The position numbers were made by a program, and so were the translations under genes. A DNA stretch of 64,000 nucleotides from an uncultured Bacteroidales bacterium (GTDB lineage: Bacteria > Bacteroidota > Bacteroidia > Bacteroidales > UBA932). Positions 17,783-26,511 of the stretch are shown here, piece by piece. The notes beneath the pieces were generated by a model. The model had not been told where the DNA came from, did not search any database, and saw only the letters and a list, made by a program, of their open reading frames with translations. Within the stretch, counting starts at the first letter, position 1, and each line of letters begins with the position of its first letter. The stretch covers positions 1 through 64,000 of the forward strand of contig CAKUPC010000002.1 of assembly GCA_934675095.1 (NCBI GenBank). The letters are read 5' to 3'.

Positions 17783-20700
17783 ATGTCATTCGTACATCTT
17801 CACGTCCATACGCAGTATTCCATCCTCGACGGATTTTCCGCCATACCAAAACTCTTTGACAGGGCGGAGGAGCTGGGGATGCCGGCGCTGGCGATTACGG
17901 ACCACGGCAACATGTACGGAATCAAGGAGTTCATGAAGTTCGCCGCCAAGCATCCGAACATCAAGCCGATTCTCGGATGCGAGGTCTATGTCACGCGGCA
18001 CTATGATCACAAGCTCAAGGACAACAACCACAGAAGCTACTACCATCTCATCCTTCTCGCGAAGAACTACGAGGGCTACAAGAACCTCATGAAGATTGTC
18101 TCCACGGGGCACATCGAGGGCAAGTACTACAGCAAGCCGAGGGTGAGCCACGAGGTGCTGGAGAAATGGCACGAGAATCTCGTGTGCCTGTCGGCCTGCA
18201 TCGCGGGAGAGGTGCCGAGAGACCTCATAGACGGGGACGAGGATGCCGCACGCAAGGCAATCCAATGGCACAAGGACCTGTTCGGGGAGGACTACTACCT
18301 TGAGGTGCAGTCCCACAGGACGGAGGTTCCGGGAATGACGCAGGAAGTCTGGGAGAAGCAGCAGGTGGCCAATGCGGGGATATTCAGGCTCGCGGAGGAG
18401 ATGGGAGTGAAGGTCGTCGCGACGAACGATGTGCATTTCGTGAAGAAGGAGGACGGCCCGGCGCACGACAGGCTCATCTGCCTCAACACGGGGGCCTATC
18501 TCGACGACGCGGACAGGATGCGCTACACCCAGCAGGAGTTCCTCAAGAGCGAGGAGGAGATGGCCGGGCTGTTCCAGGAGCATCCGGAGGTGCTCGCGAA
18601 CACGCTTGAGGTGGCGGACAAAATCGAAAGTTATAAGATTGACCGAGGGCACGTGCTCCCGAAGTTCGACCTGCCGGAGGACTTTCTCGCGGACATAGAC
18701 AATCAGCTGGAAAAATACAAGGAAGTGATTGACGTGGGACGCTGCGACAAGGACGGCACGGACCGAGGGGAGGAGTTCTGCCGCTCCGTGGCCTATCTCT
18801 GCCATCTGACCTACAAGGGCGCGCACATCCGCTACGGGGAGACATTCACCGAGGAGCAGAGCGAGCGAATCGACTTCGAGCTCAAGACCATCTGCCGCAT
18901 GGGCTTCCCGGACTACTTCCTCATCGTTCAGGACTACATCGCCGCCGCCCGCGCAATGGGCTCGATGGTCGGCCCGGGACGTGGCTCGGCCGCCGGCTCG
19001 GTGGTAGCCTACTGCCTCTGGATTACGAACCTCGACCCTATCAAGTACCAGCTCCTGTTCGAGCGTTTCCTCAACCCGGACCGAATCAGCATGCCTGATA
19101 TTGACGTGGATTTCGAGGACCTGGGAGCCGCGCACAAGTATGTAGAGGACCACTACGGCCTCGACCACGTCTCGCGTGTCATCACCTTCGGAACGATGGC
19201 GGCCAAGTCGGCAATCAAGGACGTGGCCCGAATCAGCCACATGAGCATAGAGGAATCCAACCGGCTCACCAAGATGATTCCCGACCGCCTGAGCGAGATG
19301 GTCGATAAGGAATATCCCTTCAACCCCAAGCTTGATGAGTTGAAAAAGGGATTCAGCGAGGTCGTGAAGAAGGTGGAGACCGACGACCCGGACAATCCCG
19401 GACAGAAGATGTTCGTCGAGAAGCACTATCAGGTCGGCAAGGAGGAAGCGAACGCAAAGATTACTCTCAAGAACTGCTACAGGCTTGTCCCGGAACTTCA
19501 GGAAGAGCTGAAGAACGGCACGGAGCTGACCAAGGAGGTGCTGAACTACGCCCTCCAGCTCGAAGGCTGCATCCGTCAGGTGGGAGTCCACGCCTGCGCG
19601 ACCATCATCGGCCGGGGAAACCTGATGGACTATATCCCCATCTGTCTCTCCGAAGACAAGGAAATCGTCGATGAGAACGGAAAGAAAAAGGAATTCTGGA
19701 CATCGCAATATGACGGGCACTACATCGAAGACGTGGGAATGCTCAAGATGGACTTCCTCGGACTCAACACGCTGACAATCATACACACCTGCCTCGACCT
19801 CATAAAGGAGAGATACGGCGTCGACATAGACATCGAGGCCATCCCCATCGACGACAAGATGACCTACGAGCTCTACGGACGCGGCGACACCACGAGCGTC
19901 TTCCAGTTCGAGTCTCCCGGCATGATGAAGTGGCTTCAGCTGCTCCAGCCGACAAGGTTCGAGGACCTCATCGCCATGAACGCCCTCTACCGTCCGGGAC
20001 CTATGGACTACATTCCGTCGTTCGTCGCCCGAAAGCAGGGACAGGAACCTGTGGAATATGACCTTCCGGAGATGGAGGAGTTCCTCAAGGACACCTACGG
20101 AGTGACGGTCTATCAGGAGCAGGTCATGCTTCTGTCGCAGAAGCTCGCGAACTTCACCAAGGGTGAGGCCGACAAGCTCCGCAAGGCGATGGGCAAGAAG
20201 CAGATAGATATCCTGAACTCGCTGAAGGAGAAGTTCATGAACGGGGGTATGAAGAACGGCCACCCGGAGAAGACTCTCGACAAGATATGGAAGGACTGGG
20301 AGAAGTTCGCGCAGTACGCCTTCAACAAGTCCCACGCCACCTGCTACGCATGGGTGAGCTACCAGACGGGCTGGCTCAAGGCGCACTATCCGGCCGAGTT
20401 CCAGGCGGCCAACCTGAGCAACAACCTCTCGAAGATGGACGAGATTAAGAAAATCATGGATGACTGCAAGAAGAGCGGCATCAAGGTTCTCAATCCGGAC
20501 ATCAACGAGTCGCACTCCGCATTCTCCGTGAACGTCGAGGGGCACGTCCGCTTCGGCCTCGGGGGCATCAAGGGCTTCGGCTCCAACATCGTGCAGGCAA
20601 TCATAAGCGAGAGGGCGAAGAACGGGCAGTTCACCGACGTATATGACTTCATCGAGAGGATGTCCGGCATCGTGAACCGCAAGTCCATGGAGTCTCTGAT

Positions 20701-21610
20701 TTATTCCGGGGCTTTCGAGAGCTTCCACATATCCAAGCAGCAGTTCTTCACCCCGTGCAGGAGCGGAGACACGTTCCTCGACGCCCTCATCCGCTACGGC
20801 GAGCTTTTCCGTCGGGACGCGGAGAGCGCGGCGATTTCACTGTTCGGCGAGTCCGAGGAGATGAAGCCGACGAGGCCCGAGGTTCCTGAAATTGAGCGGG
20901 AAGTGGATGAATTCATATTCCTTCAGAAGGAAAAGGAATTGGTGGGAATGTACCTTTCGGCGCACCCTCTCGACAAGTACCGCTTTGAACTCGACAATTT
21001 CGTGAAATGCAGCCTCGGGCAGCTTGAAGCGATGATTGCCGACTGCACGGAGCGTCAGGCCGGGGAAAAGGTCTGCGTCGCCGGGCTCATCACGGAGACC
21101 GGAACATTCAACTCAAAGACCGGGCGCGCCTACTCCAAGACGAAGATTGAGGACTATGAGGGCAGCTTCGAGCTGGCTCTCTTCGGCAAGGATCACGAGG
21201 CGTTCATGGCCTATCTCCAGCCGCACACTGCCGTGTGGATTGACGGCGAAATCAAGCCGCGGTTCTACCAGAAACCAGCCGAGGGGGCTTCCGCGCAGGC
21301 TCAGCAGAAAGTCCCGTACGGGTTCAGGGTGAACAGGATTGTGCTGCTCGGCAACGTGGCGGAGGAGAAGGTCAAGAGTTTCACGATTCAGCTCACAACG
21401 ACGCAGCTCACGCCGGAGTTCCGCGAGAGGCTCGTGCAGATCATCAAGGACAACGGCGGGCCTATCCCGCTCTCGATGAAGCTCTACGACCCGGTGCACA
21501 AGTGGAACATCGAGTTCGCGTCGAGAAAATTCACCGTGGGCGTGAACAACGACTTCGTGTCGGCGCTTGACGCGATGGGACTTAGTTATGACATCGAGAA
21601 AAAGAGGTGA
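17783..21610 (+). CDS. dnaE: DNA polymerase III alpha subunit
   Basis: 1275-residue replicative polymerase. The N-terminal PHP domain keeps its metal ligands (HLHVHTQYSILDG, ITDHGNMYG, LGCEVYV). The palm carries the catalytic Asp pair in MPDIDVDFED after the GPGRGSAAGS motif. The fingers, beta-clamp-binding region and HhH follow (FNKSHATCYAWVSYQTGWLK), then a C-terminal OB-fold (VCVAGLITETGTFNSKTGRAY). The length fits Bacteroidota DnaE1. It starts at the ATG after a TATCTTTG promoter-like box. The ThiL-like gene lies 123 bp downstream on the same strand. There is no intein or frameshift. Confidence 0.97.
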   Translation: MSFVHLHVHTQYSILDGFSAIPKLFDRAEELGMPALAITDHGNMYGIKEFMKFAAKHPNIKPILGCEVYVTRHYDHKLKDNNHRSYYHLILLAKNYEGYKNLMKIVSTGHIEGKYYSKPRVSHEVLEKWHENLVCLSACIAGEVPRDLIDGDEDAARKAIQWHKDLFGEDYYLEVQSHRTEVPGMTQEVWEKQQVANAGIFRLAEEMGVKVVATNDVHFVKKEDGPAHDRLICLNTGAYLDDADRMRYTQQEFLKSEEEMAGLFQEHPEVLANTLEVADKIESYKIDRGHVLPKFDLPEDFLADIDNQLEKYKEVIDVGRCDKDGTDRGEEFCRSVAYLCHLTYKGAHIRYGETFTEEQSERIDFELKTICRMGFPDYFLIVQDYIAAARAMGSMVGPGRGSAAGSVVAYCLWITNLDPIKYQLLFERFLNPDRISMPDIDVDFEDLGAAHKYVEDHYGLDHVSRVITFGTMAAKSAIKDVARISHMSIEESNRLTKMIPDRLSEMVDKEYPFNPKLDELKKGFSEVVKKVETDDPDNPGQKMFVEKHYQVGKEEANAKITLKNCYRLVPELQEELKNGTELTKEVLNYALQLEGCIRQVGVHACATIIGRGNLMDYIPICLSEDKEIVDENGKKKEFWTSQYDGHYIEDVGMLKMDFLGLNTLTIIHTCLDLIKERYGVDIDIEAIPIDDKMTYELYGRGDTTSVFQFESPGMMKWLQLLQPTRFEDLIAMNALYRPGPMDYIPSFVARKQGQEPVEYDLPEMEEFLKDTYGVTVYQEQVMLLSQKLANFTKGEADKLRKAMGKKQIDILNSLKEKFMNGGMKNGHPEKTLDKIWKDWEKFAQYAFNKSHATCYAWVSYQTGWLKAHYPAEFQAANLSNNLSKMDEIKKIMDDCKKSGIKVLNPDINESHSAFSVNVEGHVRFGLGGIKGFGSNIVQAIISERAKNGQFTDVYDFIERMSGIVNRKSMESLIYSGAFESFHISKQQFFTPCRSGDTFLDALIRYGELFRRDAESAAISLFGESEEMKPTRPEVPEIEREVDEFIFLQKEKELVGMYLSAHPLDKYRFELDNFVKCSLGQLEAMIADCTERQAGEKVCVAGLITETGTFNSKTGRAYSKTKIEDYEGSFELALFGKDHEAFMAYLQPHTAVWIDGEIKPRFYQKPAEGASAQAQQKVPYGFRVNRIVLLGNVAEEKVKSFTIQLTTTQLTPEFRERLVQIIKDNGGPIPLSMKLYDPVHKWNIEFASRKFTVGVNNDFVSALDAMGLSYDIEKKR

Positions 21611-21733
21611 TTTGAGTGTCCTTTGGACATATTTTCCCGTTTTTGACCGCCATTTAGCACCACTAAACTCATCTCAAAGCGAAAAAATATGACTCAAGGA
21701 CACACAAATTTTTAAATAAAAAAAGACAAAGAT

Positions 21734-22753
21734 ATGGCAGCAGAGGAAAGATTCGCGAGCCTCGGAAGAGTGGAGGCCGTTGCAAGGCTTTTTGACGGAA
21801 CGGGCTACAAGCCGTTCGAGAGCATACAGTTCGAGACCAAGGGGCAGGCGTATGCCACCCAGAAGAGCCGCTGTTTCATCGAGGGAACGGACTTCGACCT
21901 CGTCTATTTCCCTCTCAAGCACCTCGGACACAAGTGCGTGACCATGGTGACCGGAGAGCTCTATGCGGAGCTGTCCTCCCCGCGCACCCTCGCCGTCGTC
22001 ATAGGCGTGCCGGCCAAGCTGGACTTCAGCCACATAAAGGAGCTCTGGGGCGGAATTGTCGCCTGCGCCAAGGAACACGGCTACGAAAAGCTGAGCCTTG
22101 AGGTGATGCCGTCGATGGTTGGCCTCTGCGTCAGCGTGAGCGCCTGCGGAGAGACCTCCCTGCTCACGGCTAAGCGCAGGATGCCGGCAAAGAGCATGGA
22201 CCTGCTCTGCGTTTCGGGCAGCCTCGGCGGAGCCTATCTCGGCCTGAGCGTGCTGGAGCGCGAAAAGCGCAAGTTCGACAAGACGAAGGACGACCACGCG
22301 CAGCCGCAGCTCGACAAGTACAAGGACTTTGTGGGCGAATATCTCAAGCCGTCCCTCTCCCCGAACATACTGAAGCTTCTCGAAGATTCGGAAATAGTCC
22401 CGAGTTTCGGCTATTTCGTTACAAAAGGCCTCGCTGACGCCGTCAAATGCCTCGTCAGGGACTCCGGTCTCGGAGCGAAGATTTACGCAGAGAGAGTGCC
22501 TTTCATGGGCAATTCCATCGACCTGAGCAAGGAACTCGGCATTGACCCTCTCGCCGCCGCCCTGAACGGAGGAGACGACTGCCGCCTTCTCTTCACCATC
22601 CCCATCGGCAAACACGACAAGTTCCGCCACGACTTCCAGACCTTCGACATCATCGGCCACCTCGCCAAGCCCGAAGTCGGCTCCGTCATAGTCACCCCCG
22701 ACGGCGTCGAACTCCCCCTCCATGCCCAAGGCTGGCCCAAGGAGGAACTATAA
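21734..22753 (+). CDS. ThiL/AIR-synthase-like protein lacking the expected metal/ATP motifs
   Basis: 339 residues, collinear with thiamine-monophosphate kinase of Bacteroidales: FDLVYFPLKHLGHK, LCVSGSLGGAYLGLSVLEREK, PLAAALNGGDD, a HAQGWP tail. The Mg/ATP-binding motifs of ThiL appear lost. The GDDAAV block near the N-terminus is absent. The GGDT position reads LEVMPS (~residue 119-125). The DxSDGL position reads FVTKGL (~226). Only NGGDD (~277) is kept. It is therefore probably a paralogue with another role, or an inactive pseudoenzyme, rather than a working kinase. It has its own leader after dnaE and no other thiamine gene nearby. Homology to the family is clear; the loss of activity is inferred from motifs I know from the family. 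Confidence 0.75.
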   Translation: MAAEERFASLGRVEAVARLFDGTGYKPFESIQFETKGQAYATQKSRCFIEGTDFDLVYFPLKHLGHKCVTMVTGELYAELSSPRTLAVVIGVPAKLDFSHIKELWGGIVACAKEHGYEKLSLEVMPSMVGLCVSVSACGETSLLTAKRRMPAKSMDLLCVSGSLGGAYLGLSVLEREKRKFDKTKDDHAQPQLDKYKDFVGEYLKPSLSPNILKLLEDSEIVPSFGYFVTKGLADAVKCLVRDSGLGAKIYAERVPFMGNSIDLSKELGIDPLAAALNGGDDCRLLFTIPIGKHDKFRHDFQTFDIIGHLAKPEVGSVIVTPDGVELPLHAQGWPKEEL

Positions 22754-22764
22754 TCGGAAAAAGG

Positions 22765-24051
22765 CTATTTCAACGCCCACTTCCAATATGGAATGACTTC
22801 AATCGTGCCGAGAGCATCGGTGATTGTCTCTTCCTCGTCGTATGTGATGATTACACGCCGCTCACACGGATGTACCTTCGGAAGCTTTCTCAACCCTTCG
22901 GTCTCCCGTTCTCGGGTTTCATCGCCGCGAATGCTGTATGAGGCCTGTATTGCAAGTTTTTCCTCCGGGACATAGAAGTCCACCTCAATGTTGTCTGAAT
23001 AGAACCAGACTGTCTGATTGTCGTCATCATGTCCATATCGCCGGAAGAGGTCAAGCGCCACAAGATTTTCAAGCAGCGCAGTGTCCGCATTCATCAGCTG
23101 GAGGGAAATGAGTCCGTTGTCGATGAGGTAGTACTTGCAAAGGCTTTCTTTTTCCACGAATGCGGAACTTATGTTCCTGAGCCGAAGCAGCAGCCACGCG
23201 TCCTCAGAATATGAGACATAACTCGAAACTGTCGGAACGCTTATCTTTCCTGCCAGGCCCGAAAGGATGTTGGATATCCGGGTGTAGGACAACGGATGCA
23301 TTATTCCTTCGGTTATCTTCTTTATCATCAGCTGAAGTGCCTTGGGATTCGAAATCCTGTTGCGTTGAATAATGTCTCCGAGATAGATTTTCTGAAACAG
23401 GCTCGTAAGATAATTCCTCTTTATGCCAAGACCCGCCGCCTCCGGAAGCCCGCCCCAACGGAAATATTCCTCGTATGCGGAGAAGAAGAGCGCCCTCGAA
23501 TCCGTTGCAGTCAGTGCCCTCTCATCAAATGGGATTTTTCTGAACGACAAATACTCCCCAAAACTGAACGGATAAACTTCCACCGGTATATATCTGCCGC
23601 CGAGAGTGGCCATTACTTCTCTTGACAGCATCTTGGCATTGCTTCCGGTTATAAAGACACTGTATTTTTTATCCGCAAGATTTCTCGCGAATTTCTCCCA
23701 CCCATCGACATTCTGAACTTCATCGAGAAAAAGCATGGGTCTTTGCCCGTACATTTCCTGATGGCATTCAAGAATAAGATTGAAATCCTCGGCAGAAAAA
23801 CCCTCAAGGCGCGTGTCCTCAAAGTCAATATAAAGCATTTCAGCCCAGCTGTGTCCGGAAGCCAGCATCGAGCGGATTTTCTGATAAAGAAGGAAAGATT
23901 TTCCGCAACGTCTCACCCCCACGAATAAAAGCAACGGAAAACTGTCCAAATCAAAATCGCGTTCCAAGACATCGTACCGTTCAATGTCTTTCTGATTGTC
24001 ATAGAGAACCTGTTTCAATACTTGTCGGGAGATTGCCATTTTAAGCGCCAT
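22765..24051 (-). CDS. AAA_14/DUF4143-family ATPase (copy 1)
   Basis: 428-residue solitary ATPase. Walker A is GVRRCGKS (~residues 45-52), Walker B MLFLDEVQNVDGW, and a sensor segment FITGSNAKML follows. The C-terminal DUF4143-like part carries an EVDFYV motif followed by LAIQASYS and RERETEGLRKL. This is the subfamily in which the usual nuclease-like E-x-K is replaced by IQ-x. The cellular function of the family is not established. It converges on the ThiL-like gene with 11 bp between stops. Two copies of a 15-bp direct repeat with 23-bp period begin 3 bp upstream of its ATG. It is one of three such genes in 5 kb. Confidence 0.88.
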   Translation of the reverse strand: MALKMAISRQVLKQVLYDNQKDIERYDVLERDFDLDSFPLLLFVGVRRCGKSFLLYQKIRSMLASGHSWAEMLYIDFEDTRLEGFSAEDFNLILECHQEMYGQRPMLFLDEVQNVDGWEKFARNLADKKYSVFITGSNAKMLSREVMATLGGRYIPVEVYPFSFGEYLSFRKIPFDERALTATDSRALFFSAYEEYFRWGGLPEAAGLGIKRNYLTSLFQKIYLGDIIQRNRISNPKALQLMIKKITEGIMHPLSYTRISNILSGLAGKISVPTVSSYVSYSEDAWLLLRLRNISSAFVEKESLCKYYLIDNGLISLQLMNADTALLENLVALDLFRRYGHDDDNQTVWFYSDNIEVDFYVPEEKLAIQASYSIRGDETRERETEGLRKLPKVHPCERRVIITYDEEETITDALGTIEVIPYWKWALK

Positions 24052-24054
24052 TTT

Positions 24055-24092
24055 ATATTATTTGACAAATTTATAAAATAGTATTTTACAAA
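24055..24092 (-). repeat. direct repeat upstream of ATPase copy 1 (23-bp period)
   Basis: Plus-strand ATATTATTTGACAAA (24055-24069) and ATAGTATTTTACAAA (24078-24092) match at 13 of 15 positions and are exactly 23 bp apart. The nearer copy ends 3 bp before the start codon. The region is AT-rich, so this is the weakest of the four arrays on its own. Confidence 0.55.
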
Positions 24093-24117
24093 ACAACCCA
24101 TCAAACAACAACAATCG

Positions 24118-24194
24118 GAAAAAGTCATGTTTCTGCATACCAAATTTCGAGAAAAAGTCATATTTTCCCATAGCGAATTTTGAGAAAAAGTCAT
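24118..24194 (+). repeat. tandem 33-bp repeat array upstream of the decayed ATPase gene
   Basis: Three copies of GAAAAAGTCAT start at 24118, 24151 and 24184, exactly 33 bp apart. The first two full units are also similar outside the core (for example CATA, then AATTT). The last copy sits immediately before the first ATG (24198) of the broken ATPase gene. Confidence 0.85.
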
Positions 24195-24197
24195 TCA

Positions 24198-24854
24198 ATG
24201 TTTCTCAGCAGGTTTGTGCCTAAGATAAGCATCGGACCGGATCCGCTGAGTGACTTTTCTGTCTCATTGGAGCATAATACCGACAACAAGACTACGGAAG
24301 AGGTGCTTCAACTGCCGGAAATTATTGCAAAGGAAAAGGGAATCAAGACAGTCGTCTGCATTGACGAGTTCCTGAAGAAAATCAGCGAGGCCGACTGGTG
24401 CGAATACATCTGCCGCAAGTTCACAAACTCCGGGAAAAGCATTTCTCCCGAGCTTGCTGGCAAAATTTGTGAAATAACGGACAGGTACTCATCGTATGTT
24501 CAGCAACTGGCATGGTTCGTATGGCTAAGGACGGACGGTCCCGCAACCGAAGATGACCTGAAATATGGTATGAATCGCCTTCTCGATGCCTGCGAACCGG
24601 TATTCATCCAACAGACGGAATCCCTTTCTTCCTATCAGATGAATTTCCTGCGTGTCCTCGCCGACGGCATTCACACCGGCTTCACGCAGAGTTCCGTTCT
24701 GAACACCTACAGACTGGGAACCCCGGCCAACATATCACGCCTGAAAAAGTCTCTCACGGAAAAGGATCTCATCGCCATAACAGCACCCCACACGATAGAA
24801 ATCACAGACCCCATCCTCAAGCTCTGGCTCAAGAAAAGGGTCTGGAATGAGTAA
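24198..24854 (+). pseudogene. decayed ATPase gene: Walker A region missing and internal deletion
   Basis: An open frame of 218 codons encodes only parts of a known Bacteroidota ATP-binding protein. It opens with LSRFVPKISIGPDPLSDF, which in intact relatives lies well inside the protein; the P-loop half before it is gone. VVCIDEF (Walker B) runs directly into LKKISEADWCEYICRKF, whereas relatives as I recall them have a sensor segment of about 60 residues between these. The C-terminal winged-helix-like part (SSYVQQLAWFVW, LSSYQMNFLRVLADG) is intact. The frame stayed open, so this is a product of two in-frame deletions. Function is very unlikely. Confidence 0.75.
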
Positions 24855-24884
24855 TTGAAACGAGGCGAAAAAACACATTGGCAC

Positions 24885-25019
24885 TCAATAGTATTCTATC
24901 CAATATTCCTCTACTTTTGTCGTACCACGGAGTTCCGTATCTGGATAATTTGAAGAATACTCTGTAATATCTAACATTTGTTCGCAGTATAGCTTCCAGA
25001 AAGGGTTTTCGAAAAACTT
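24885..25019 (-). other. possible C-terminal coding remnant
   Basis: Between the decayed ATPase and ATPase copy 2, the minus strand holds a 44-codon open stretch that reads like the end of a soluble protein (ENPFWKLYCEQMLDITEY, ending VEEYWIEYY and a stop). It lacks an upstream start. I do not recognise the family. It could be chance. Confidence 0.25.
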
Positions 25020-25032
25020 TCATTAAAAAGGA

Positions 25033-26310
25033 TCAGTCTTTAAGACACCCCACGGGAACAACATAGACTCCATCCCTGCGGCGATAGGCGTACTTGCCCA
25101 CGGCGGTGAGAACCATAAGGAATGAAGGACTCTTCATCTTGTCCGTGTCAATCTTTGCCGCAAGACCGTTGAGATTGTGCGCACCCTCGTCAATCAGCCG
25201 GTCTCCTCCGAGCTTTATTTCAATGAGCCCATATCGTCCGTCACGAAGATGCATAACGGCGTCACATTCAAGTCCGTTCTTGTCTCGAAAATGAAAGATT
25301 TGCCCGTTGAGGGAGTCTGCATATACCCGGAGGTCGCGTATGCAGAGCGATTCGAACATAAGACCCATAGTGTTCAGGTCGCCAATCAAGTCATTCGGCC
25401 CAAGTCCGAGTATGGCGGTGCCTATGGACGGATCAACAAAATATCTCGTGTTCGACGAGCGGATGGCCGTCTTTGAGCGAAGGTTCGGATTCCACGCCTC
25501 TGAGTCCTCTATGACGAATATTTTTCTCAGTGCTTCAATGTACGATGATGCGGTCTTCTCATTTATTGAACTTTCCTCATTTGGCATCATGTCCGCGACT
25601 ATCGTTCCGAGCGTGGCCTGCGTCCCGATGTTTCTGGCATAAGAGCGCATCAGCAGCCTCGCCGTAGTCGAACTTCTTCGAGTCCCATCTACTCGTGAAA
25701 TGTCTTTTTTTGTCACAGCCTCGACATAATCGAACGCCTGATCAAGCGCCGCGGTGCCATTGAGGCTGCATGCGAACGGCCATCCGCCGCGGCATATAAG
25801 AAACGCAATATCACCCAATTCAATACTGTTCACGGCAGCTATGTCATCTGCGCTATTGAACAAGTCGCAAAGGCTTACCGAACCGTTGGACTCGCCGGAT
25901 TCATACAGGCTCATCGGACGCATTGTCACCCACCCGAAGCGTCCCGTTCCGGAATGCCTAATCTCGTTCTCGTCGGCAGGAACAGCGGAACCTGTGAGAA
26001 TGAACAGTCCGGTACCGTGTCTGTGGTCCGCCTCAAAACGGATTGTGTCCCATAGTTTGGGGGCCAGCTGCCATTCATCGATGAGGCGCGGAGATTCGCC
26101 TTCCAGAAGCATCCTTGGATTAAGGTCAGCCATTCTGAGGTTGCCTTCCAAGTCTTCTGGTCTGTCCATATAAAGAATGCTTCTCGCCCGCTGTTCTGCC
26201 GTGGTCGTCTTACCGCACCATTTGGGACCCTCGATAAGTACCGCTCCTTTTCCTGCCAGTCTCCGTTCAAGAATCCTGTCCGCTATCCTTGCCTTGTAAA
26301 CAAACTCCAT
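25033..26310 (-). CDS. AAA_14/DUF4143-family ATPase (copy 2)
   Basis: 425 residues. Walker A is EGPKWCGKTT (~residues 28-37), Walker B SPRLIDEWQLAPKLWD, and the sensor segment FILTGSAVPADEN. The C-terminal DUF4143 domain retains a PD-(D/E)xK-like pattern (LECDAVMHL, then GLIEIKLGG), so a nuclease-like fold is possible, though activity has not been shown for the family as far as I know. It is a solitary gene, transcribed on its own, with a 23-bp tandem array of four copies starting 43 bp upstream of its ATG. Its sequence is far from copies 1 and 3, so these are not recent duplicates. Confidence 0.9.
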   Translation of the reverse strand: MEFVYKARIADRILERRLAGKGAVLIEGPKWCGKTTTAEQRARSILYMDRPEDLEGNLRMADLNPRMLLEGESPRLIDEWQLAPKLWDTIRFEADHRHGTGLFILTGSAVPADENEIRHSGTGRFGWVTMRPMSLYESGESNGSVSLCDLFNSADDIAAVNSIELGDIAFLICRGGWPFACSLNGTAALDQAFDYVEAVTKKDISRVDGTRRSSTTARLLMRSYARNIGTQATLGTIVADMMPNEESSINEKTASSYIEALRKIFVIEDSEAWNPNLRSKTAIRSSNTRYFVDPSIGTAILGLGPNDLIGDLNTMGLMFESLCIRDLRVYADSLNGQIFHFRDKNGLECDAVMHLRDGRYGLIEIKLGGDRLIDEGAHNLNGLAAKIDTDKMKSPSFLMVLTAVGKYAYRRRDGVYVVPVGCLKD

Positions 26311-26353
26311 ATCCTTGTTTTTTTAGGCAAATATAATGATTTTATTTAATCCG

Positions 26354-26445
26354 TTTTCTCTGTTGGCTAAATCTAATTTCCTCAGTTGGCTAATTTTCGT
26401 TTCCTTAGTTGGCCAAATTTCATTTCCTCAGTTGATGCATTTTCA
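26354..26445 (-). repeat. four-copy 23-bp tandem repeat upstream of ATPase copy 2
   Basis: The plus-strand core TTTCCTCAGTTGGC recurs at 26354, 26377, 26400 and 26423, exactly 23 bp apart, with 0-3 changes per copy. A downstream half GCTAAATTT is also partly conserved. The array fills most of the intergenic space between ATPase copies 2 and 3 and ends about 43 bp before the copy 2 start. Confidence 0.9.
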
Positions 26446-26511
26446 CAAGGTTGCTATAAACAGGTTTGTTAAAAATGTTTATAACAGGATGGTAAAATGG
26501 GGCGAGAGGGA

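Noticed and set aside
18640-18660. Third parS-like site (CACGTG in dnaE)
   Set aside because: Only the central hexamer matches; the flanks do not form the 16-bp palindrome.
17786-20728. 980-codon open frame antisense to dnaE
   Set aside because: It mirrors the strong codon bias of dnaE; its translation (rich in L, V, H, E) has no domain features, and dnaE is unmistakable on the other strand.
21611-21733. GTGTCCTT/AAGGACAC inverted pair between dnaE and the ThiL-like gene
   Set aside because: Only 8 bp, about 80 bp apart, with no U-run; not distinguishable from chance.
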